Below are positions 13,310-26,200 of a stretch of DNA of 64,000 nt, piece after piece (position 1 is the stretch's first letter; every line of letters starts with the position of its first letter). The stretch comes from Phoebastria nigripes (Eukaryota > Chordata > Aves > Procellariiformes > Diomedeidae). The notes under the pieces are model-generated. The model was not told the origin of the DNA and searched no databases. It saw only the letters and a list, made by a program, of their open reading frames with translations. The DNA is taken from positions 3,254,759-3,318,758 of the forward strand of contig JAYKAV010002977.1 in assembly GCA_035582835.1 (NCBI GenBank), written 5' to 3'. The position numbers and the translations under genes were made by a program.

Positions 13310-13960
13310 GAATTTCCAGTTTCTTCCAGGTATTCCCGAGTACGGAATACCGCCTGGGCCCGTGAATCCCGGGGTGCCCCGGGACTCGCGGCCCCCGCTC
13401 ACTTCGCTCCCATCAGCGCTGGAGCGGCCGCCACCCCCCACAGAGCCGGCTGCGGCCGCGGGCTGGGCCCGCCCGCCGCGGGGCACGCTGGGAGCGGTCC
13501 CTTCCCTGCTCCGCATGCCGCGGCGGCGCCCCATTGGTGGTGCGTGCACCACGTGCCCGCCTGTCGCCGCCTCATTGGCCGGCGGCCCGATCCGTTACCT
13601 CTGGGCTGGACAAGAGGCGGAGGGGGTGGTGAGAGTGTCCAGCGTTGCCGCGGTAACGGCCGCGCCGGGCATGGCGGCGGGGCGTGCCCCGCGGTGAGGA
13701 GGTGGCTGGGGCGGGTTTTGTGGTGGCCGGGGATGGGGTGGTGAGGGACGGGGGCGGACGTGTGCGGAGGTGGCCTGGTTGAGGCCCGTTGTGGCGAAGG
13801 GTGTCTGCGTGGGAGGGCTCGTGGGTAGGAGGAGGTGTGTGTGGAGAGGGCCTTGCTGGGGCCGGTTGTGAGGAAAGGGCTGTTGGTGGAGGGGGCCTGG
13901 TGGGGAGGGTGTGCGTAGAGGGNGGGGAAGGGGTCTAAGTGGGCTCCTGGGTGTAGGTCT
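13310..13960 (+). promoter_or_regulatory. CAPN10: CpG-rich promoter region of CAPN10
   Basis: This is the only strongly GC- and CpG-rich block in the window and it lies just upstream of the first CAPN10 coding exon. Two inverted CCAAT boxes (ATTGG at 13533-13537 and 13574-13578) flank a perfect E-box CACGTG at 13550-13555. No TATA box is seen, as expected of a CpG-island promoter. A probable non-coding first exon ends at the donor CCGCG|GTGAGG (exon end 13693). The transcription start is not resolved. Open frames on both strands across this block are by-products of high GC. Confidence 0.75.
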
Positions 13961-14216
13961 TCTCTGAGACCCCNCCTTCTCTTTTCCAGCAGAGCCGGGA
14001 ACCTCTAGGGTGGTATCAGGAGCTGAAAGAAGCCAGCAATGGCGTGGTTCAAGGTGCTCCGTGGAAAGAGTGAGAGGCTTTCTGTTCCTAAATAAATCTG
14101 TCTTATTTGTTTCTTAGTTACAGTTCCCAAGTAANGCTCGGTTACATTCTAGGTTGGTGCTTGGCAATATAAAGTCGTGGAAATAGCCGNCAAAGCTACT
14201 TAGGATTGTGTTGAAA

Positions 14217-17200
14217 ATGCTGGGAGAGAAAAAGCAATTAATCGTGAAAAGAGACCTTTACACAGACCCCACGTTTCCAGCCAGTGATACCTCTATATTT
14301 TTTGATTATTGTACCCCGCTTGCTCAATTCAGAGGCGAGATATCTTGGTTGAGACCTAAGGTGAGTTTTAAGATATAAAAGCCCATGATTTTAGCAGAAC
14401 GGGACTTTAAGGTAGTAAATGGTATTTAGTATTGAATGACTGCTTCTGGGTGTTTTTATTGTTTAGAAATATAGAAGTGATAAAACCAATGTATGTCAGC
14501 GTTAACAATATCTATGTTATAGTTTTTAAGTCTGGGTGCTTGTTTGTCGGTTTGATTTAAATCCTGATGTAGAACTTTTGAATTTCTTGGTCATAGTTGA
14601 AATTCAGGTATTTTATCATAAATATATTTCATTATGTAAATAATATGCATACCAAGTTAAAAAATAGCATTATGTTATTCCCAAATTTTTCAACATATTG
14701 CATAACTCTTGAAAACAAATAACTGGATTTTAGAGTTTTTCAGAAGTGTATTGGGTGGTGGTTTTTTTTGCAATTGTTGATTTCTTTGATAACCTTAAAA
14801 AAGAGTTTCCTTTCTTGTTATAACTTATCATATGACTTGTATTGCTTTTAAACTTACAGCTGGGTTTCAGAGCAAGCCACATGAGACCTAAAAAGTTTAA
14901 AATGCATTTCTGCAGTACATTCATTTAAAGTGAAGTATTTATGATACTGCCTTTGTGTGGAGGGGAAAAAAAAAGGCTATGAAAATGTAATGGAGAAAAA
15001 AAGTATGTCTTTTAGTGGTATTGTTTTTCTCCCCTGGATCTGGGGATGGCTGTAGAACAGTGATAGAACTATTGATTATCAGATAAAATTGGCAAACAAA
15101 TGACTTCACAGAGCCCAGTGTGCAACTTTCTGCTTTTGTACCTTACACCTTGACTNCTGAGGGCTGACCAGTTAATTTCCATCTCTTGCAGTGTTTACAG
15201 GTGAGAAAAGAACCATTTTAAAAACTCACTTTCAGATCCGATTAAGTGTTCAGGACTTCGCATTTGAAATTACCTCTTTTGCTGCCAAATAATCTTATTT
15301 TTATTTGCCCTAGGGAAGGTTTTTCTCTTATGCTAATTTGGAGATTTTTGTAACTCGGGCTGTGCAGTTCAATGTGAATGGCATCAGTTCTATCACACTT
15401 GATTATACGTCTAGCAAGGAGCTGATGAATTATGTTGTCTTTCACTTATTGGTGCCTCTGCTAAGGTTGCACCTGTTGGTGACATTTGTTTACTAAAATC
15501 CATGTGGGAACTAGATTTACTTCACATAAAGTACCTGCAAAATAGCCACAAGGCAGTAATTTGTTATTGCTTGCTTAGGCTGTGTCTGAACAGGAAATGT
15601 TCTAGAGGTAAAAATTCCCTTATTTTGTGAGAGGTCTCTGGAGCCCTCCCACTCCCTGAAACACAGACTTCCTTAGACTATCGTGCAGCATTTGGCTTTA
15701 ACTCCCCTCCTTTTAATTTTAGGACATTTGTTCTACTCCTCGGTTATTTTCAAACAATCTGCAGGATGTGCAAGTGAAACAAGGAATTTTGGGAGATTGT
15801 TGGTTCCTGTGTGCCTGTGTAGCTTTGCAGAAGAGTAAATACCTACTGAATAAGGTATAGAGAAGTTTCTTGTTTCGTATTTCAGAAGTTTTCTTCACCT
15901 AATTTACATCTGTATATTGCTCTTGAATCCCAGGCCTCAAAACTGAGTATCAGTTTTGTTATGCTTAGCTTTACTGTTTTGGTTGTGATTTTTTTCCTGT
16001 GATTATTACAAACAGTTAATATTCAGCATATTTTAAACTGGCTTTGTTTTTTTAAAAAAAAAAAAAAAAAATCCTTATTTGTCTTGATTTTGGCTTTTGT
16101 CATCTAGGTAATCCCTCCAGGTCAGCCCAGCTGGACAGATGAGTCATATCAAGGCTGTTTCACTTGTCGAGTCTGGCAGTTTGGACACTGGGTGGAAGTA
16201 ACCGTTGACGATCGCTTGCCTTGCCTTGGTGGTAAACTCTGCTTTTCCCAGTGTCAGACAGAGGATTTGTTTTGGCTTCCACTGTTGGAAAAAGCTTATG
16301 CAAAGTATGTGAACACTGTTATTGAGGGAAGTAAAGGGAGGTACAATACTTGTATACCTTCTGCTTACTTATTTTATCTGACTGCTTTGGGCATAGATCT
16401 GTGTGTTATTCAATATAAAGTATAATGGCTGCCAGCTTTCCCATACTGGCTTGTGCAGAAGTCTCTCTTTAAACTGTAGATCTGTAAGGTGTATTTCTAG
16501 TTGCATATGAGGTAAGATAGTCTTAGGGAGAAAATTATGATGAAAAGTAAGAGCTGCAATGAATTATCAGGATTCAAATGATGTTCATTAAGTCAGTATC
16601 CATTGGTCATCTAATTTATTAAAGGGAAGTATTTTACTAGTGCAGTATTTGACGGCAGCTGAGGGGTCAATGAAAAGCAGAAAGCATGCAAATATTTTCA
16701 TGGAAAGCAACAACATTATGTAAGTTTATCCTAGTTGAAGCTCTGGTTGTATGAGTTTCACTGCTCTTTTGCTTAATTTCATCGTTTATTATTTTGAGAA
16801 GAGACAACCATATTGTTAATGTGTTTGAAAATGCAGCTATTTTATGTTTTATGACACATCCATCAAAATGCTGTCCAGATGGACAAAACAATTTGGAGAC
16901 AAAGTGCACTGGTAAGATAGACATCAAATGTCCAAAAGATCTTGGACGAAAGATTGTGTGGTTGCCAGCAGAGGGCAGAAAAAGACTTCAAGTATGAAGT
17001 AATTTATTCAACTGTAGATACATGTTAAAGCTTCACTTTAGCACCTTTCAGGTTTGAAAGGTAATATTCTTTGTTTGTTTTCTGTAGATATCTTATCGTT
17101 CTATCTTGTCTTATCATTCTATTATAGTCTTGATTTCTTTTGCTGTCTTTTGCATCTGCTGTGTCAGGTAGGGTAGTCTCTTGATTTACTTGAATTGTTG

Positions 17201-20200
17201 AAGGAAGTGCTACTCTGGTTGCTTGTGCAGAGTGAACAAAGAATAATTGAAGAAGAGGAAGAAATGTTATTTATACAGAATGCAGGTAGTATATCAGGAA
17301 AGATGATGTAGTGCATGGATAATAAGGTACAAATCACTAGTACTTCCCATCAAACGGTGGAATGTCTGATGGCTTACATATTCTTTAGATGTTGTGTTCT
17401 GTATAAATAAAATAGTATGTGCTTTCTCTTGCCTACTTGGGGATATGAGGTAGGGTACAGTCATGATTGTGATACAGGGTGGGGCTGAAAGTANATAAGA
17501 ACCATGTTTCTTTAATTCTGCTGTTTGTAGAAACTTTTTCTTGTTTGTTTTTGTTTTTTTCTTTTTTTTAATAGAGTGCACGGATCTTATGAACAGTTGT
17601 GGGCAGGACAGGTGGCAGATGCTTTGGTTGATCTGACTGGAGGAATTGCTGAAAGATGGACCCTGAAAGACCCTGGAAGAAACGTGGAGAAAGAGAAGAC
17701 TGGCATGGTTTTGGAGAAGGCAGTGTTTAGAAGATTAATGAATCTGAAGGAACAGTGTGTAATAAGCTGCTCAGTCCTCAATTCCAGACAAGGTAATAGT
17801 AAAGTTCTAGACATTTTTAAAGTAAATGTCTCTATTTAACAGGGTTCAGAGCGCATTTGCAGCCAGCAAANGCATAGTGCTGATTCTAGTACCATATGAG
17901 TTTCATGGTGCAATTTTCCTTGGATAAATAAAGATTTAAGGATGTTATTGAGTTCAGGATGGAGGGTGTTTTTGAGGAGTGCTTTTTATATTAGATGTTA
18001 TATGGTCAGTTCTCAAAAACAAATGCACACCCCCTGTCCCCCGAAAAAGCACCTAAAAACAACCTTGAAAACTCCAATGAATTTCAGCACCGAGAATTTT
18101 GTAGATGTTTGAGATCAAGTAGTGAGTTAATACGCTTTAAAGTTTTCATTTATTTTATTTCTATATAGTCTCAACTAAAATGAACTGTTTGGGGGTTTTT
18201 TATGCTGTTTTTATTCTGATTTTAAAACAATTTCCTTTTATCTCNAAATTGCCTTCTTTCACAGGATAGTTTAATGTCATTCATTGTAAAATATGGAGCA
18301 GGTTCTTTTGTTTACTTTCAAATGCTCTTTTTTTTTTCTATTCAGGTGCAAGCGAACTAGGAGAATTTCATGCCTTTATTGTGATAGACATGTTGAATCT
18401 GTCTGATGTGTCAGGCAAGGAAATCTTCCTACTACGAATACGAAATCCTTGGGGGAGGCGGTGCTGGAGAGGTCCCTGGTGTGAGGGGTGAGTAGGTTTA
18501 TTTTCATTTGGAAAATCATTTGTGAAAGTTCTGAAGCACAAAGCATACCTATGTATTGCATAGGCAAATATTGCTAATAGGCTATAGTGGAGGAGAGAGA
18601 CTTCAGTTTGTATGCAGTCCTTTAGAGAGTTCAGTAGTTCACACAGCTCATTGGTTCTAAGGCTAGTCATTTTGATCTANTAGTTCTGGTAATCTAAATT
18701 TTTTTAATAACAAATTTTTTTTGTTTATCAAAGCATCTTTCCATAGAGATAAACTTAAGATGTTGGTTTATTTTCTGTCTCTGATTTTTGTGGTGCTTTT
18801 TTGTTGTTCTGCAATGGATCTAAGTATCTTTGCTCATAAGATGTTTGTCACTTATAAGTAGTCACTCAGCTTTACTNGGCTCTTCTCATTTGATCTTGTC
18901 TCAGTTGCAGAAGACAAGCAAAGGAGTATGTATAAAACAAAATATAGCAGAAGGAAGGATGCTTATGTTTTTTGCTTGTGTGCTTTCAGTTCTGTAGATT
19001 AATTTGAGTAGGAGAAGCTGGAATTGAGTAGATGTAAAGAAGAGATCTGTTTTAAAGGAAATGCAGAAATATGTTTAGCAGTTCATATAACAAAGTAACA
19101 AGAANGAAAGGGCAGACCCTACTAGCTTATTTTGAAAAGCATTAGCATATTTAGACTGTACAGAAGAACATGCAATTCTTGACCCAAGGAGCAAGCTTTC
19201 AGCATTAAAATATGGTAACAATATGATCATGTTAATAAACGTTTTAGAGAAATAAGTTTTTTCCCCTGAGTTAAAAAGATGGCTCAATCACACTGATTGA
19301 GACTTAAGTTGATGTTTTTTGCTTTTGGCAGAGTTTTGGTTATACACTTGGTCTCTTGTAGTTTCTTTGCCAAACAGTAAGTTGCCATGTAGTTGCAAGA
19401 GGATAGCATTTCATTGGGTGGCCTTAGAGCCCTGTTTTATTCAAGTGCAGAACTGTTCTTTGTTGTTAGTGAAACAATCAAAAATGTTGAAAGTACTATC
19501 TTTTAATGGGCCCTAAATAATGAGGTGTTTAAATTCTTGGTTTATCATGACTTAGCCAGCAGATTCATGGGGATAACCAGCTGCTTCATACAGACAGTGG
19601 TTTTTGATGTTCACTGTACAGCATTAAAATTCTTTCAGAACAGTCACTGTGCAGCTTGTTTTACTTTTTTGTCACTATTTTTAACAACTGTTAAAATCAT
19701 TATTTTGCTCTCTCACTTTGGACTGTACTGTCTGTTGTAAGCAAAGTAGCTATTTCACCCAGAAGTATGCTGCTGTATCCAATCTAGTGTTAGGTTGTTT
19801 CTAGGTTTTCTCTGATGTGTTGTGATTCATACTTTATATTATCCTTCTCACTGACTAGCAACGTGTATACAGAAATATTCAATGCACGTATTTGACAATA
19901 AAATGAAGAAACCTCTTCTTATTGTCCTGCTCCATAGGATATTTGGTAGAACACTGTTATGAAACTTCATTGGGCGAAGAACTAAATGTTAACTTTTGTC
20001 TTATGTGCAGTGGTCAAGGATGGAGCCAGCTAGACCCAGTGGTCGCCTCAGAACTGCTCTCNCAGATCCAAGAGGGAGAATTCTGGGTTGATGAAGAGGA
20101 ATTTTTCAGGGAATTTGATGAGATTACCATGGGCTTTCCAGTCAATGAGGAAGGACAACTTCAGAGCCTCTATACAGGTGTGGTATGAGAAAACATCTTT

Positions 20201-23200
20201 CTCATACAAATAACGTTATGTCAATGGGAAAGACTGGTGTGAATTGCAAATGGATGCAATTAGACCATAATTTCTCTTTCTCAGTCTTTCCCTCTCCTTT
20301 AGATCCATAGGCCTTTTCTATCTCTGCTGGGAAGAATAGAGGGACAAGAGGAAATTGAAGATCTTTAGAGGAGTCGTTGATATTTCTTGGATATCTAGTT
20401 ACTTGCTAGTTTGTTGAGTTCTCTATCTAGAAGGCTGTTGTTCTGGACAGCCTTGTGATTTTTTTTTTTTTTTTTTTTTTTTTTTGGGGGGTAAACTTCA
20501 GATTTCTAGAAACAGTTTCTTGTTGTAAAAATCATGTCATCAATCTGCCATTACGAATTGTGACATTCATTCTCATGCCTCTCAAAATGTTGGTCATGAA
20601 TATCTGCTTGGAGAACGTGTCAGGGCTATGACAGCATGTTTTCTTGGGCTGGGGGATCTCTACCGTATATCTGTTGTATAAAATAAAGCAGCCTCTGGTG
20701 TCTGAAACCCGCACCATGTTTTTCTTATTTTTTAGAGAAAGTGCTGTATCACTCGCAGAATCTTTTTGGATCCTGGGTGAGAGGCCAGTCTGCAGGTGGC
20801 TGCCGTAACAACAGCAGCTTCCCTACCAACCCTAAGTTCTGGCTGAGAGTCTGTGAAAAGAGCGAGGTGTGCATTGCTCTGCTGCAGAAACATAGGAAAT
20901 ACAGTGCTGACTGGGCTGGAAGAATTCAAAATCTGACTCACTTAGCAGAGGAAAATCTATCTTTGACTGAAGGCATACAGGGGAAGAATTATCAGGCTGT
21001 GGGATTGCATGTCTGGAAGGTAATACGGGAGTGACATTTTTCTTTTTGCAAATAGAAGTTTTAAAGCATTACTGAAACATCTGAGTAAAATCATTCATTT
21101 CCTATGGCATTGATATGATTCAACGGTTCACACATTTTACATCTCTGGTTTATGTTAGAATGACCCTGTTTATCTTACAGCGCAGTTACTATCTGTACAA
21201 ACTATTAGTGGACTATCTTCTTATCATTGAGTGCTGAGTAGCAGAACTTCTGGGACTGTTCCAAACTAGTGCATGACATTTCAGGCTGATAATTTGATGA
21301 CTATTCCTAAATTTACTCCTGAATATTAACTCTTCCTACTCGTCTTTGATGTTCAGCTTATGTGCTGATACTCTCCTCCTTACTTGTTTTCTTTTGTAAA
21401 TGTATGCATGTTTAAAAATGTTTTAAACAATATTTGATCATTTTTAGTTTTATTAAAAAGTCCTCATTTTTCCTAAACCACCACACATCATTATGCATCT
21501 ATTCTAGGTGGAGAAGAAACGATTTAACCTTCCAAAGACCCTCTCTGCTCCTCCAGTTGTAGGTACCGTCTGCCATTCCTATGATAGAGAAGTGCATGTA
21601 TGCTGTGACCTTTCGCCTGGGTTTTATCTTGTTGTTCCCAGCACTTTTCTGAAAGATGCAGTAGGGAATTTCTTGCTTCGTGTATTTTCAACGGGAAGGA
21701 TCTCTCTCAGGTAGGTTTAAAACAAAACAGAAAATTTCTTATAGTCGTTGACACAAACAAATATATGAAGTGTAGCACTAAGTGTAAATGTTCAAAATGT
21801 TTTTGAAGGGTTGTGCAGAGTACCAAGTAACAGCATTGTCTTTGAATTCATGTACGTAGTGTTCTATCTCCTTGTTTTTTGCATGAAGCAGCTGCTACCT
21901 CTCATTAAAATATCAGTCAGAAGTAGTCAATGAGTAGCATCTTGACTCTAAACTGCAGCCTAGTGTTTTGAGAAAGTGCGTATTTTGTAAAAGAACTGAA
22001 TAGGTTTCTGCAGAACATGTTTCTCAATATGTGGAAGTTCTTTCTTAATGTATGGAAAAATGAAGATGTACCACGGAAGTTAAAAACAGCTGTTGTTATT
22101 GCAATCAGCAACAGAAAAGGAGAGCAGTATATTATCATGTATGCTGGAAAACACATACTAACAGATTGCCTGACTTATAACNTTGTTATTAGTGAGCAGT
22201 ACAGCTTCAAATGCAAATGGAGTGTCAGCAATGGACTCAGATGACATAATACTCACAGCTNCTCTTTTCAGGACAGGTGTGGAAAATACCACTGATGTTT
22301 ACNCTGTCTTCTTTAGCTGAACAAAGAATTGTTTTTTGAATTAAAGCATTCAACACTGACAATACAGCTGAACTTCTTACTTGTGAAGGCCTCAAGAGGT
22401 TTACCAGCATTATGATAAAATTCTTGGAAGGATCACGGCATATTGTGTTCTAGCTGATCTTTCCTCATAACTTGTGACACAGAATAGACTTCTATAATGG
22501 ACTTGGAACAATCTTTTCTTTCTGTATAAAAATGCTTGCTTATCCAACAGGAAATATCAACAATGTCAGTCCAGTAGCTTCTGATGACTTTTAATTTTTT
22601 TAACTGTAGCTGACTACATAGCTATCTCAGCACTTAAAAGTCAATTATTCGTGAGCAATTCTGTGTTGGTGACCATAGCCTTGAAATAAATACTTAAGAA
22701 GACACGATGATGGGTAGTTGNGTGGAGTCAGCAAAGTTGTACCTTCTAATAAACCTGAAAAAATCTGAGGTTGTCTAACAGCTTGCGCCAGGTAAGCTAT
22801 ATACAGAGGCAAAACGTACTACTGGCAACATGTTTAAAAGCTGTTCAAATTTTTTTGTATTCTGGTAGTGCACTACCAACTCATATTTCCTCGGAGACAA
22901 GCTGGCAAATTACACTACAAAGCCAGAACATGCATTAATCATTTACGCTGTGGAATTTGGAAGCAAGATGGCATCAAGTTTTAGACTGAATAAAGGTCTG
23001 CAAAACTATGAGGCTAATTTTGCTGTATGAGTGCAAGTTCTGTACTTACTAGCAATATATTTTGTTTCTGGGCATATTTCATCTGTACAGCATGTTGCAC
23101 TTTCAATGATGGGATAAAATTTCTAGTGTTGCTGTTAAGTATAACACTTCCTCAGACTGAAACAGAGGTGCCAGCCTGGATTTGTGTCTAGAATGGACAA

Positions 23201-26200
23201 TCACAGAATAACATGACAGCTGTTATATGTTCTCAACTGGAAAATTGGAAATAANGAGAGATGATATGTTTCAAGTTATGTTGGAAAAAACGCTGCACAA
23301 CTGGTAACAATACGCGGTGCTGGGCTAGGGTTGAAATATGGGTTAACATTACAGTGATCAAGTCAGAGGAAACTACCATTTTACTTCTGATTAAAGACAG
23401 AGTGAATATAAAAAAGAANGCACTGTATACTTTGGACTTACTGAGGTGGTCGTGTACTCCAGAAGTCGCTGTTAGTTCTATTGCTTTCAGATAGGACAAA
23501 TAGCACAAGAGTATTGAGGAAAAATGTGTAAGCTGCATTACTTCATGAATGTGTAAAAAATCTGTCTGGTTTTAGTGCATGGTTTGTATGTGCTATGTTG
23601 TTCTTGTGGAGTTCTGTGAATTACTTGAAGGACTTAGAATTGTACAGTTCTCTTTCTTTGCGCTGAAAGTTTGGAGGAATTGTATTTATGTAAGTTTATG
23701 TAATACTAGTTCATTTTTATGAGCTGGTGTTCTAGATTTTGTGAAATCACACAGATTTTATACATTTAGTTTCTTTTCTCTCTTACATTTGATAGTGAGC
23801 TAAAACCACCGCCCACAGATGCTGCCGTCTGTGAAGAACTCCCAGCAGGTGAATGGGAGACAGTGCAGCTGCATGGATGCTGGAAAAATGGGCAAAGTGC
23901 TGGAGGTAGCAGGAACTTCCCCTCCTTCCATATCAATCCCTGCTTTCCCCTCTCCATTCCTGCAGGACCAGGAAAAAGCAGTGTGAAAGTTACCCTCCGT
24001 CAGCACTGCCAAGATAGCAAGTGTCGTCCAATAGGTTTCCATATTTTCCAGGTAAGACTTCTTCTGGTCAGTTTGATTACTCATTTGCCAAGTGTGAAGG
24101 TAAGCCTGTCAGTTCAGCGCCCCTTGCACTTGGCAAGGGACANGCTGCTTGTAGGAGAAACACAGGCTGGTCCTGTGAAGTAATGCCTGTGAAAGATACA
24201 GAATAACTACACGCTGGGTAGCATAGTAACAAGATAACTGGTTCCACTGAATCCTTCNAACACTCTAAATTAGTTTTAGAAATTATGAACTCTTTTGAGG
24301 ATTTGCAAGGAATTCTCAGNGTCTTAGTGATTGAGGACCAGACTTTTTGGTAATTGATCATGAAAACTTACTTTCTTCATCTCTAATAATTATTTACTTG
24401 TCCATTGGCAAGTGGTGTTGGATCCGCAGACAAGATTAGAATTCAAAAGGACTGGTGTGTTGAACAGATGATCAGAAACAAAACAAGATATGATTTGGTA
24501 TGGACAAATACAGGTTCTACATGTATGTGCCAGTGATCAACTGCATAAATGTAGGATGGGAAGCTTCTGGTTAGGTGGCTATTTTGCAGGGAAAGCTAGC
24601 ATTATTTTCAGAAAACATGCTTCAAAAAAGGTGTTGCTTTAGATGGAGAGTCTGGAGTTGAGCATTAGGAGTGATCATATAGTTTCAAATATACAATTTG
24701 TGAAGAAAGTTTGAAAGAATGGCATTTTTCATGCCGGTGGGAGACTGAGGAGTCTAATATGAATTTTTAGTACAGGAAAAGCCACTAGAAAGAGGAAGGA
24801 CGTAGTCTNTTCACCGTATCCGTGAAGTGAAAAACAAGGGCATTAGACTGCAGCAAAGAAGAGTGAGGTTAGACAATAGAAAAAGCTTTTGAGCTATGTG
24901 GGTAGTGGGTTGAATAAACTGTCTACAAACATGGAACGAATGATTTATCTGTACTTGATACTGCCATCTGGGTTTTCTGGAAGCCTTCCCATCCCTCTCA
25001 TATAGCTCTGTACAGAAGAGTGAGTATTTGGAGTGGAATAGATATGGAACATACCATACTATGGTATACCAGGAATTTAACATTGTGAGGCCTGAAATAT
25101 ATGAAAAAATAGGCATGTTTTCATTCTTTTTTGCAGGTGCCTAACAGCAGCTGGAAACCACGTACTACTTCTTTTGTACACTTGGAGCCACTGGTTAGCT
25201 GTGTACCTCATTGCTATTCACAGGAAGTAAGCCAACTTTGCAGGCTTCCTGCAGGAAGTTATGTAATTATACCTTCTACGTACTTGCCCAATACAGAAGG
25301 CAATTTCACAGTGGTCATAGCAACCAAAATAGACAGGTAAAAATATGTTGCCTTCTATTTGCAGTTCTAGTATTTTTAGTGCATGCATTACAGGATGTTT
25401 GGAAAAAAATAACTGTAGTGACATGTTCTCACTTTTGATAAAAATAATCTTTTTTTTTTTTTTTTAAAGTCTTTGTATTGCTGTTATGTTTGCAAGCACT
25501 GCTTACTGCTTTGACTATGTTGGAAGAATGAGTAAAAAAAAAAGTATTTGTAATCTTCTTGCATCAGTTACTGAATAACAGATGTCTAGTGCTGGAGAAG
25601 ATGGCACTACAGCATCTGAGTATCAGCTATGTCCAGATATTAGGATTTACGCTGAAATTTTACTAAGATTTTTAATAAACAGGGTTGTTTTTTGAGAAGC
25701 TGCAATCTGTTGCAAGCCTTAATTGCAGGTAGTTCCTCCTGATAAGAATAATAACAGGTCTGCATCAGAATTTGTAGATTCCATAAGATTGCATTAAGAA
25801 TCCGTAAAATTGTGTCAAGATTCCATAAGGATGTGGAACAAAGCCATAACAATCTTCTCCTTTTGAAGTGGGATAAATGATTGATGTTTACAAGATTCCC
25901 CCCAATGCTTTGTGCAGAAATAAGTGTGGTTTTGGTTTTCAACAGGAAGCGCATTCACAGCCGGGAGACACTTGGACAAGTATTGGAAGAAGTAAGTGAT
26001 ACATTTTTAATTTCAGTTCTAAAGGTGTCACAGAGGCATCATCGAGGCTATGTATTAACTAATATTGAGGGTCATGTGCTAGTGAACTGGCCTTTGAATG
26101 TTCTCATTTACTTGCTGCAAACTGATGATCAGTAAAGCAGTTAATCTTTGGTTTGTTTTTTTTTTTTTTTTCCTCAGCCAGAAAAGTAGCATTTGTTAGC

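Noticed and set aside
13268..13697. Open frames on both strands across the CpG block
   Set aside because: GC-rich DNA is poor in stop codons; the residues are Pro/Arg/Gly/Ala-biased and no homologous segment is recognised.
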